A stretch of 37,965 nucleotides of DNA. It comes from a virus. The DNA lies in the IMG/VR virus record IMGVR_UViG_3300006919_000150, positions 1 to 37,965 of that record. One strand, 5' to 3'. The notes below the pieces were generated by a model. The model saw nothing but the letters and a program-made list of their open reading frames with translations, made no database searches and was not told the origin of the DNA. Positions 27,383 to 34,932 of this stretch are shown here, piece after piece; within the stretch, counting starts at the first letter, position 1; each line of letters opens with the position of its first letter. A program made the position numbers and the translations under genes.

Positions 27383-29259
27383 TGAGGCATCAAGATGTAA
27401 TATATAATCAAACAGGGTATGGTAAAAAAAATGAGACTATACCAGTTGTAAGCACAAGTTCAGATATTTGTGTCTTCAACTTACCATTCTTTAGTATGAG
27501 TGGTGCTAGTAAGATAAATTGTGAAACTCAAAATTGTAGTTTAAGTGGAATATCTTTAAATAATATATCTACAGCAACAACTGAATGTTTTACAACAGCT
27601 GAAATGTCTGGTGATTGTTTTACTAATATAGTTTGGTCAACAGACATATATGAAGATGATGTGCTAACTAATAGTGATATATTTTATACATCAACAACTA
27701 TTTCAGACATACCTACATTCTCACAGTTTAGTGGTAGTGTTGTTTCTTCTTTTAACGAACTAGGTTACAGTTATTCATTTAGTGGTTCGCAATACACAAT
27801 TAAACAAAACAATTTTTCTGAATTAAGATTGAATATTGGGACTAAATTAAATTATATAGAAGATTGCCCATTAACTGGTACAACATCATCTGGTACTACA
27901 TTTACTGGTACATGTGACGATATTAGTACAGAGATTTGTGATTTAGATTTTACTGCAACAACAATAGATAGTCAAGGTGTTTATAATATTACTGGTCAAA
28001 CAACCATTGATTTATATTTTGATTTTACTGGTAACACATATGAGTTAGGGGATAATAATACTAGCTTTAATTTTGAGATATTCCAATATAATTCAGCGCT
28101 TGAGTATTATATAGAACCATCCGTATATAAGTCTAAGACATATGAATGGCCTAGCTATAGTGCTACAAGTGCTATAACTGCAACAGTACCATTAAGTTCA
28201 CTAACATTAGATAACGAATTCTTAGTTAAAGGATATTTCGGTCATGATATATGTACTGAATTTTCTTTAATAAATGGTGATAGGACAATTTCACCTAAAA
28301 CAAATAATGGTTCAGAATATAGATTATATGAACCCGATAGAGATTTTCATTTCTCAGCCTTTAATACTGCGGATACACCAATATTAGATAACACAGTAGA
28401 CGATACTGGAGCAGCTATAGGAGCTTTAATAGTTGGTGGTAATGTTAGGGTAACTGATAGTAGGCAAATGACTTTACCTATCTCAGAAAGTGATTTTATA
28501 GTATCACTTAATGGTATTACGCTACAAAAAGATTTAGATTACACAATAAGTGGGAATTCCTTATCAAATACACTAACATTTAATGGTGATATTATTCCTG
28601 GTGATGTGGTTACTTATGCTTACACCAGTACGAGAAATAATAGAAATCTTAGAGCTGAAGGTTTTGAAATAACAAAACCTATTATAAGTGGTGCAACAAA
28701 TGATGAAGGTGAAGAAAAAGCTTATTATAATAACACGAATGGTAAATATGAAATATACACAGATTTAAAACCAGCTATTGGAAATTCAGTAATCGTAACA
28801 ATCAATGGTGTTACATTATCAAATAATATTGATTACTTCTTTTCAACAACAAACCCTAAAAGAATAATATTACAAGGTAATATAGTTCTTGGTGATGTCA
28901 TTAATATATTTTATAATTCAGTATTAAGTGGTCAAGGTGATATAAGCTCGACAAGCTTTTCAGTAGCATGGAATATTAATAATCCACCACAAACAACTAA
29001 TGGGTTGTTCACTGTTGAATTTAGTTCTAAAAAAGATTTTAGTTCACTATTAACAACTAGTGCCACAACAAAATATACTATAGGTGATGTTACATATTCA
29101 GTGCCTATACAACTTAGTGGTAATATAGGTGATAAACAATACTATAGGGTTAAAAATGAAAAAACATATAAAGATATGTGTGGAAATCCTTTTAAGACAA
29201 CTGCATATAGTGAAATAATTGATATAACAATACAAACAAATGCATTTAATTCGTACTAA
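27382..29259 (+). CDS. Tail-fibre-like protein with duplicated beta repeat
   Basis: A 625-aa protein rich in Thr, Ser and Asn. It contains two copies of a fibre-type repeat at about 371-417 (FIVSLNGITLQKDLDYTISG then PGDVVTYAYTS) and about 467-513 (VIVTINGVTLSNNIDYFFST then LGDVINIFYNS). The pattern 'V.LNGV.L....DY.......I.....GD.V...Y' is common in phage tail-fibre proteins. The N-terminal 200 residues contain several Cys and Thr-rich strands, possibly the attachment part. The C-terminal region resembles an Ig/Fn-like domain. Position among baseplate and collar-fibre-like genes supports a host-contact role. Confidence 0.65.
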   Translation: MRHQDVIYNQTGYGKKNETIPVVSTSSDICVFNLPFFSMSGASKINCETQNCSLSGISLNNISTATTECFTTAEMSGDCFTNIVWSTDIYEDDVLTNSDIFYTSTTISDIPTFSQFSGSVVSSFNELGYSYSFSGSQYTIKQNNFSELRLNIGTKLNYIEDCPLTGTTSSGTTFTGTCDDISTEICDLDFTATTIDSQGVYNITGQTTIDLYFDFTGNTYELGDNNTSFNFEIFQYNSALEYYIEPSVYKSKTYEWPSYSATSAITATVPLSSLTLDNEFLVKGYFGHDICTEFSLINGDRTISPKTNNGSEYRLYEPDRDFHFSAFNTADTPILDNTVDDTGAAIGALIVGGNVRVTDSRQMTLPISESDFIVSLNGITLQKDLDYTISGNSLSNTLTFNGDIIPGDVVTYAYTSTRNNRNLRAEGFEITKPIISGATNDEGEEKAYYNNTNGKYEIYTDLKPAIGNSVIVTINGVTLSNNIDYFFSTTNPKRIILQGNIVLGDVINIFYNSVLSGQGDISSTSFSVAWNINNPPQTTNGLFTVEFSSKKDFSSLLTTSATTKYTIGDVTYSVPIQLSGNIGDKQYYRVKNEKTYKDMCGNPFKTTAYSEIIDITIQTNAFNSY

Positions 29260-29301
29260 ATGTTTATTTTTTAGTATTTATTATTAAAATAAGATAAAAG
29301 A

Positions 29302-29314
29302 GAATATTTATAAG
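29302..29314 (+). promoter_or_regulatory. Candidate phage late promoter
   Basis: GAATATTTATAAG ends 2 nt before the ATG at 29317. A second related string, GTATTTATTATTAAAA (29274-29289), lies upstream in the same 57-nt spacer; that copy is better placed to give a transcript with a leader. Confidence 0.4.
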
Positions 29315-29316
29315 AT

Positions 29317-31491
29317 ATGAGTTACATTATAAACAACACAAGCGCTTTCGTTAATATAAAATTAACTGAAACTGGTAGACAAAAACTAGCCCAGGGGCAA
29401 TTAAACTTTACCTCATTTGGTATAGGTGATTCTGAAATTAATTATAATAGAGAAGATTTATTCGATGATTACCAATCTGATGCTAGTTTGTCTGGACAAT
29501 CTAAAGTACTTAAACCAGTTGATAGACAACCTAATATTAAATCTTTTATTACTGCTACTAGTAATAGTAACCAAAATTTAAATGCACTAACTCAAACTAA
29601 TATAACTACTTTAAAAGCGGTTGTTAATAATAAAGCAAAAGAAAGAGGTTTCTTTTCGGCAAATACAGGTAACACTATTTTCACCACAATAGACACTACA
29701 GATTATGTTAAATCATCTGGTACAATAAGTGGTGGTACAATAAGTGGTGGTACAACATTAGTGTCTAACAACTTTGCTACTGCCACATATTCTGTTGGTG
29801 ATTATATCTTATTAAAAATAGGTAATGATACTTTGGGTAGCCAAGTGTTAAATGGCAATACAATACCAACACCACATTTATGGTATAAAATACAAGGTAG
29901 TGGTACAACTGTAAGTGCTGGTGACACATTAACTCTTGATAGAACCTTACCTAATATTAATTCAACTACAGCGTTAACTGAATTTATGATATATACTAGT
30001 AAAGAAGTTTACGAAGGTTTCGGTGCTTCAACTAGTACACCTTATTGGAATACCAATACACTTTCTTTTGAAGCTTGTTGTGATATATCTTGTGATGATG
30101 TTCCTGTTTGGAACATGAATAATGTATGGTGTGAGAATTTAGCTGGTATGACTGGTACTAGTGTTAATAATACTGTTGCAACACCTAACGAACCATACCA
30201 AAAATTTGGGTCAAACGAATACTTAGGTCAAAAACTACCGTATTTTGAATACGATTGTTTAGAATCTAATGATATAGCATCTATTGATATTTGTGGTTCA
30301 CCAGGACAATCAGTAATTGACGGTGTTAAAAAATCAATATCAATACTACATTATACTAATAACACTATATCTAATTTTTATGGTGAGTTTTTCTATGTAG
30401 ATAATGCTAACGATAAAACAGTTAAAATATATTTACCAGATTTAATGTATCACAGAAGAAGTGGTACAACTGAGAATGGTACAGTAATGGGTATGACATT
30501 TATGGCTAGTGGAACTACTAAGGTTTTAGGTAATAGTGATATTAACTACATTGACCTTTATGAAGACCCTACATTAGTATCAGACACACCAATTGTTGTA
30601 GGTAAGGTTTTTCCACAACTTAAAACGGTAGTGTTTAGTGATGATGAAATAATAGCTGCAACGTCTTATAAATCTAATAGAAATTGGACATTACCTCCTT
30701 TAGCCTCTAATTTAGTTTCTTCACAGAATGGTGAAGCTAATGGTGTGTTGCCAACAAATAGTACTATGTACATGACTTATTCATTTGAAAATGATACTAG
30801 TACAGGACTTACAACTACTTTACCATGTCAATACTATACTAAATTAACTAATAACACTTCTAGCTCAAAAGATATACAATTTAGAATCGGTAATGTTGAT
30901 TTATTATCTTACATGAGGAAAGAAGAAAAAAGTGGTTATGATGGTATGGGATTCTCAGCTAAACAGTTTAAAGTTCTATATCAAATAACTACAGAAGATG
31001 ATAGACCTAACAGTGATGAGTGGAAAGTATATGATTTTACAACCACTGGTATTACATCTGGAGCTTCAGAAACAATAGACCCTATATTATTAGAAAATCA
31101 AAATCCATCTAGTAGTGGATTCTTAATAGATAATAATGTTTATACAGGGTCAACAACCTTCAGTATAATGAATTCTTTATCAATGGCTAGTAATGCTAAT
31201 ACAAATTTACTACAGTTTGGTGATGAGAAGTTTTTCTATGGAAACTTAGATGCTTGTATTGGGGCTACAATATTTAAAACACTGTTTAATATATCAATTA
31301 GTGCAGATGATTTTAAAACAACAGCTAACCCTACTAGACTTAACTCTGACCCTAACCCACCAGATATTAGGGTAACAGAAGTTGGTATTTATGATACCGC
31401 TGGTGATTTAGTTATGATTGGTAAGTTATCTAAACCAGTTAAATTAAGTTCTGGTAATACAATAATGATTGAAATGGCAATGGATTTTTAA
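29317..31491 (+). CDS. Tail-collar-fibre-like protein, paralogue 1
   Basis: A 724-aa protein. The N-terminus (VNIKLTETGRQKLAQGQLNFTSFGIGDSEINY, about 12-43) and the C-terminus (RVTEVGIYDTAGDLVMIGKL, near 685-705) match the two ends of the phage tail-collar fibre fold, in which 'GD' and 'EVGLFD..G.LIAIG' are landmarks. Both ends recur in the next gene, so the two are paralogues. The middle of this copy carries about 300 additional residues, including a Cys-rich part (CCDISCDDVPVWNMNNVWC). Such proteins usually join fibres to the baseplate or form short fibres. A 15-bp tandem repeat at 29719-29755 encodes an SGGTI repeat. Confidence 0.65.
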   Translation: MSYIINNTSAFVNIKLTETGRQKLAQGQLNFTSFGIGDSEINYNREDLFDDYQSDASLSGQSKVLKPVDRQPNIKSFITATSNSNQNLNALTQTNITTLKAVVNNKAKERGFFSANTGNTIFTTIDTTDYVKSSGTISGGTISGGTTLVSNNFATATYSVGDYILLKIGNDTLGSQVLNGNTIPTPHLWYKIQGSGTTVSAGDTLTLDRTLPNINSTTALTEFMIYTSKEVYEGFGASTSTPYWNTNTLSFEACCDISCDDVPVWNMNNVWCENLAGMTGTSVNNTVATPNEPYQKFGSNEYLGQKLPYFEYDCLESNDIASIDICGSPGQSVIDGVKKSISILHYTNNTISNFYGEFFYVDNANDKTVKIYLPDLMYHRRSGTTENGTVMGMTFMASGTTKVLGNSDINYIDLYEDPTLVSDTPIVVGKVFPQLKTVVFSDDEIIAATSYKSNRNWTLPPLASNLVSSQNGEANGVLPTNSTMYMTYSFENDTSTGLTTTLPCQYYTKLTNNTSSSKDIQFRIGNVDLLSYMRKEEKSGYDGMGFSAKQFKVLYQITTEDDRPNSDEWKVYDFTTTGITSGASETIDPILLENQNPSSSGFLIDNNVYTGSTTFSIMNSLSMASNANTNLLQFGDEKFFYGNLDACIGATIFKTLFNISISADDFKTTANPTRLNSDPNPPDIRVTEVGIYDTAGDLVMIGKLSKPVKLSSGNTIMIEMAMDF
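29719..29755 (+). repeat. 15-bp tandem repeat inside the collar-fibre-like gene
   Basis: Two exact copies of GGTACAATAAGTGGT (29719-29733, 29734-29748) and a partial third. In frame, it encodes repeated Gly-Thr-Ile-Ser-Gly; probably slippage in a Ser/Gly/Thr loop. Confidence 0.8.
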
Positions 31492-31492
31492 T

Positions 31493-32698
31493 ATGGGATT
31501 TTTAAGTACAGCAACAACGATACAACTAACAGCCAAGCTTACACCAGAAGGTAGAAGAAGACTTATAACTAATACTAATAGTTTAATAGATAGCTTTAGT
31601 CTTGGTGACTCTGATATAAATTACAGAGCATATACTGGACTTACCACAGGTCAAGTTCCAGGTGTTGGTGGTGATGATAACGGTTTAGACGTAAATAATG
31701 GTGGTTCTGGATATGCATTGAGAAGTACTTTAGTTTATGGCACCAATACTGATAAAAAAAGTGTTGATGCAGCATCAATTACAGTTAATACTGTGTTTGA
31801 ACCAATAGGTTATAAAACTATACATTATAGTGGTAATGTTATAACACAAAATAAAATTTCATTAAGTAATACCTCAACTGACTCACTTACTAACTTATTT
31901 AGTTCATTTGGATTACCTATAAGTACGTCTGACTTTAATATTTTCACTGGTACCACAGCTAATAATGGTGGTTATAGTAATACATCTTTTAGCGGTTTAG
32001 CTCAAAATGATATATTAGTTATTGGTGTTGATAATAGTGCATATTCTGAATTAATTGATGGTAAATCAATTAAAATGTCTTTATCTAGTACTGCTACTAC
32101 ATTTGACATATACGGAACATACCAAGCAACAAACAGAGCTTCTAATTTATTAGATAATGATATTTCTGATGTTACTGGTTCAGTTAGTGTATTCGGACCA
32201 AATAGAACGTTATTATTTTCCGATGGTATACTTAAACCAAATGGTGGTGATACTACTAAGTCTTGGTCAACAGGCTATGCTACAAACAAACCATTCAGTG
32301 TAAATGGTAAAGAATTATTTAATTATACCTCAACACCTAGTTTATCATTAACGGGAGATACCCCAATTGGTATTGCCTACCTAGATAGTGGGTTTATGGT
32401 TATAACTGAACCAACAATAGTTGATAATTTCATTCTAAGTTCATCTGCCGCAACTGGTACCTCAATAACATTTAATCATTCTAGAACCAAAGTAACTCAA
32501 TCAATAACATGTGTTGCTGGTAGAGGTGAATTCCCAGTATCCACTAATCCCACTTGGGCTCAAGGTGATACACCAGGATTTACAGAGATAGCTTTATTCG
32601 ACACATCCAATACAATAATAGCTATTGGTAAGCTTGATAGAACATATTTTAAAGCTGTTGATGATATGGTAGCTTTTAATGTAACTATTAACTATTAA
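31493..32698 (+). CDS. Tail-collar-fibre-like protein, paralogue 2
   Basis: A 401-aa protein. The start chosen is ATG at 31493 (MGFLSTATTIQLTAKL), 1 nt after the preceding stop; an in-frame TTG at 31469 would lie inside the previous gene and is rejected. The N-terminal TAKLTPEGRRRLITNTNSLIDSFSLGDSDINYRAY and C-terminal GFTEIALFDTSNTIIAIGKL (near 362) align with the corresponding ends of the 724-aa neighbour. The shorter middle lacks its Cys-rich part. The pair looks like an old tandem duplication followed by divergence, perhaps giving two different short fibres or the two chains of one adaptor. It is the last gene of the structural module. Confidence 0.68.
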   Translation: MGFLSTATTIQLTAKLTPEGRRRLITNTNSLIDSFSLGDSDINYRAYTGLTTGQVPGVGGDDNGLDVNNGGSGYALRSTLVYGTNTDKKSVDAASITVNTVFEPIGYKTIHYSGNVITQNKISLSNTSTDSLTNLFSSFGLPISTSDFNIFTGTTANNGGYSNTSFSGLAQNDILVIGVDNSAYSELIDGKSIKMSLSSTATTFDIYGTYQATNRASNLLDNDISDVTGSVSVFGPNRTLLFSDGILKPNGGDTTKSWSTGYATNKPFSVNGKELFNYTSTPSLSLTGDTPIGIAYLDSGFMVITEPTIVDNFILSSSAATGTSITFNHSRTKVTQSITCVAGRGEFPVSTNPTWAQGDTPGFTEIALFDTSNTIIAIGKLDRTYFKAVDDMVAFNVTINY

Positions 32699-32747
32699 TG
32701 GTTTACATTTTCGATTTATAGATTATACTTAGTAAAAATTAAGTATT

Positions 32748-33374
32748 ATGATATTGGGATTAGATGTATCTACTAAAACAATTGGTATAGCTTTATTTGA
32801 AGACTTAGGTGAAAGAGGTAAATTAAAATTATTACACCATGTCTCACCAAAGATAAAACCAAAACCAAAAGATAAATTACAAGAACTTTTTGAAAAAGCA
32901 AGAGCTTTTGAAGAAGAATTTTTAAATAAGTATGCCGATGTTGGTATAACTAGAGTTATTATAGAGGAACCTCTTTTGCGTTCTAATAATGTAAACACTG
33001 TAGCAACACTTTTAAGATTTAATGGAATGGTATCTAGGTCAGTCTATGAGACACTTGGTATTGTACCAGAGTTTATATCATCATATGATTCTAGAAAATA
33101 TGCGTTTCCAGAACTAATGCAAGTTAGAAAATTTAACAAAAAGGGTGAACCATATAGTGAAAAAGAAATATCTAAGAAAAACCCAGTATTATTTGGTGGT
33201 CATGATTGGAACATTGATAAGAAACTTATTGTATGGGAAAAAGTCGCTGATTTAGAACCACAGATAACCTGGTTATACACTAAAAACAAGACACTAAAGG
33301 CTGAAAATTATGATATGACAGATGCCTACACATGTATTAGAGCTGTCATGAAAAGAGACGGTACATGGCAATAA
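32748..33374 (+). CDS. RuvC-like Holliday junction resolvase
   Basis: A 208-aa protein with the RNase H-like fold signature of RuvC: GLDVSTKTIGIAL at the N-terminus (catalytic D6), VIIEEPL (E73/E74), and DMTDAYTCIRA near the C-terminus (D189, D192), which supply the four acidic metal ligands. The enzyme cuts four-way junctions, needed to resolve recombination intermediates before packaging; in T4 that job is done by the unrelated gp49. It opens the recombination block after the structural module. Upstream GATTATACTTAGTA (32721-32734) vaguely resembles the recurrent promoter motif. About 60 residues in the middle (110-170) are charged and may form a lid or lineage-specific insertion. Confidence 0.82.
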   Translation: MILGLDVSTKTIGIALFEDLGERGKLKLLHHVSPKIKPKPKDKLQELFEKARAFEEEFLNKYADVGITRVIIEEPLLRSNNVNTVATLLRFNGMVSRSVYETLGIVPEFISSYDSRKYAFPELMQVRKFNKKGEPYSEKEISKKNPVLFGGHDWNIDKKLIVWEKVADLEPQITWLYTKNKTLKAENYDMTDAYTCIRAVMKRDGTWQ

Positions 33375-33375
33375 A

Positions 33376-33407
33376 TTTGTAATTTTAATTTTTTTGTTAT
33401 ATATTTG
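33376..33407 (+). promoter_or_regulatory. Bacteroidota-type promoter for primase gene
   Basis: TTTG at 33376-33379, a 20-nt spacer, and TATATTTG at 33400-33407 match the Bacteroidota -33 (TTTG) and -7 (TAnnTTTG) elements. The expected start of transcription falls at about 33412-33416, on or next to the ATG at 33413, predicting a leaderless or nearly leaderless transcript. Confidence 0.7.
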
Positions 33408-33412
33408 CAGTA

Positions 33413-34354
33413 ATGAGTATTATTGCTAGTATATTTAAACAGTTCTTAGGTGAACCAGCTGAACACAACGAAAGTAGTGGTCAAATGTCATTTGATTGCC
33501 CCTCTTGCGCTGAAATGGGTAAGGGTAAGGGTAAACATAAATTAGCTGTAAATTATAAAAAAAATATATTTAGATGTTGGGTTTGTGGTTTTGAACACAA
33601 TATGCATGGTAAGATTCCTTACCTAATTAAGAGATACGGTAATAAAAGAATACTTAAGGAGTATAACTTAGTAAAACCAGAAGATGACTATGTACCAAAC
33701 ATAGACGAAGTACCAACCGAAATAGTATTGCCAGAAGGTTTTATACCATTAACGCAAGAAAATTCTAATCATTTTAAATTTGAAAGTGCATATGAATACC
33801 TAACTAATAGAGGTATAACAGATGATATGATTAAGTTTTACAATATTGGGTATACTGTTAAGGGTAAATATCATGACAGAATAATAATACCATCTTATGA
33901 TGAATTCGGTGATTTAAATTTCTTTGTTAGTAGAAGTTGGGATAAGTGGAAGAGACCTAAGTATTTAAATCCAGAAGCACTTAAGAATTTAATAATATTT
34001 AATGAAGATAAAATAAATTGGGATTCTACCATTTATTTGGTTGAAGGGGCATTTGACCATATAGTAATACCAAATTCAATACCGATATTAGGTAAATCAT
34101 TACCAGACAAATTAAAATTAATGCTTTATAATAAATCTAGGGCTAAGATAGTTATAGTGTTAGATGAAGATGCTTATGAAGCCTCATTAAACATATATCG
34201 TGAACTAAATAGTGGTAGGTTATATAATAAAATTATGCTTTGCACTCCACCGTATGGTCATGACCCTTCTAGTATTTTTGAAAGATTAGGTTCAAGTGGT
34301 ATTGTTAAATTACTTAGAAATTCATCTAAGATTGCAGAAAATAAATTATATTAA
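33413..34354 (+). CDS. DNA primase (DnaG/gp61-like)
   Basis: A 313-aa protein with an N-terminal zinc ribbon (C29, C32, C55, C58) that would recognise priming sites, then a linker and a TOPRIM domain: YLVEGAFDH with E211, and VIVLDEDAYEAS with D251 and D253 as metal ligands. It synthesises RNA primers for the lagging strand and should work with the gp41-like helicase encoded at 2989. It is short, like T4 gp61 (342 aa), without a long C-terminal helicase-binding domain. It has its own host-type promoter. Its stop (34352-34354) overlaps the stop of the convergent minus-strand gene by four bases. Confidence 0.88.
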   Translation: MSIIASIFKQFLGEPAEHNESSGQMSFDCPSCAEMGKGKGKHKLAVNYKKNIFRCWVCGFEHNMHGKIPYLIKRYGNKRILKEYNLVKPEDDYVPNIDEVPTEIVLPEGFIPLTQENSNHFKFESAYEYLTNRGITDDMIKFYNIGYTVKGKYHDRIIIPSYDEFGDLNFFVSRSWDKWKRPKYLNPEALKNLIIFNEDKINWDSTIYLVEGAFDHIVIPNSIPILGKSLPDKLKLMLYNKSRAKIVIVLDEDAYEASLNIYRELNSGRLYNKIMLCTPPYGHDPSSIFERLGSSGIVKLLRNSSKIAENKLY

Positions 34355-34848
34355 AAGTCAAAATCAAAATTAAAATCATCTGGCGACCCTATTAAATCTT
34401 CATCATTACTCTCAAAAGGTTCAATTTTAATGATTTTAGCGCCTAAACCCTTATTTTTAAGGGTTATTTCATTTTCATGAGGGTAATTAATTCTATTTTT
34501 AATAGTTTCCTCCCTATCAATCATAGATTTATTAGCCTTAACGGTTATTAGTAAAGGTTCCCCACCACCAACATGACTTTTTTGATAATGACTTCTTTCT
34601 AAATCACGTTTTTTCATAACATAATGAGAACCAGGTTGTTTTTTGTTAATATCACCTTCATTTTTAACGTATAACACTCTATATAGTGTAATATTTTCTG
34701 GTAATTTATCTAATTCAGACTTAACACTATTTTTTATAGAGTTATCATCAAACTCCTCACTTAATTCGTAAGAATCTTCAATAGCTGAACCTATAACGTA
34801 ACTATTTCTCAAGCTTTCTTGCAACTTTCTTTTAATAAAATGTTTCAT
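34351..34848 (-). CDS. Minus-strand protein with ADP-ribosyltransferase-like features
   Basis: A 165-aa protein, the only convincing minus-strand gene in the window. The start chosen is ATG at 34848 (MKHFIKRKLQESL); the frame is open to a TTG at 34920, but that part runs through a promoter. LYRVLYV (R57), GSHYV (73-77), LLITVKA, then HENEITL (E125, E127) follow the order Arg, G-x-H, ExE seen in mono-ADP-ribosyltransferases such as those that phages use to modify host proteins. The C-terminus is an acidic-aromatic tail (DDFNFDFDF). The fold call is tentative: there is no clear STS motif, and a DNA- or baseplate-binding protein cannot be excluded. A late-type promoter motif precedes it, so it may be expressed at a different time from its neighbours. 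Confidence 0.5.
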   Translation of the reverse strand: MKHFIKRKLQESLRNSYVIGSAIEDSYELSEEFDDNSIKNSVKSELDKLPENITLYRVLYVKNEGDINKKQPGSHYVMKKRDLERSHYQKSHVGGGEPLLITVKANKSMIDREETIKNRINYPHENEITLKNKGLGAKIIKIEPFESNDEDLIGSPDDFNFDFDF

Positions 34849-34858
34849 ACCAGTTTTT

Positions 34859-34871
34859 ATAATAAATATTT
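34859..34871 (-). promoter_or_regulatory. Candidate phage late promoter for the minus-strand gene
   Basis: On the minus strand the sequence is AAATATTTATTAT, identical over 13 bases to the motif ahead of the gp25-like gene (7701-7713), and it ends 10 nt before the ATG at 34848. It overlaps the TTTG element of the opposed host-type promoter. Confidence 0.45.
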
Positions 34872-34900
34872 GATTTTTAATAAAAAATACCCTATATTTG
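34869..34900 (+). promoter_or_regulatory. Bacteroidota-type promoter for the PD-(D/E)XK nuclease gene
   Basis: TTTG at 34869-34872, a 20-nt spacer and TATATTTG at 34893-34900, the same elements and spacing as at 33376-33407. Transcription would begin near 34906, giving a leader of about 25-30 nt before the GTG start at 34933. Confidence 0.7.
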
Positions 34901-34932
34901 TGGGTAGTGTTAAAAAACAATAATAATATACT

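Noticed and set aside
29719-29755. CRISPR-like or recombination repeat
   Set aside because: It is a short in-frame 15-bp tandem repeat within a coding Gly/Ser/Thr loop, without spacers.
31469-31492. TTG start for collar-fibre paralogue 2
   Set aside because: It would place 8 residues inside the preceding gene, whereas ATG at 31493 follows that gene's stop directly and lets the N-terminal block align with the paralogue.
7739-32698. Many 60-120 codon minus-strand frames within the structural module
   Set aside because: They lie wholly inside long, well-supported + strand genes, with low-complexity translations and no leaders or motifs of their own.
34849-34920. 24-codon upstream extension (TTG start) of the minus-strand gene
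   Set aside because: It runs through two promoter elements and is hydrophobic/basic filler; ATG at 34848 is preceded by a promoter-like motif at a good distance.
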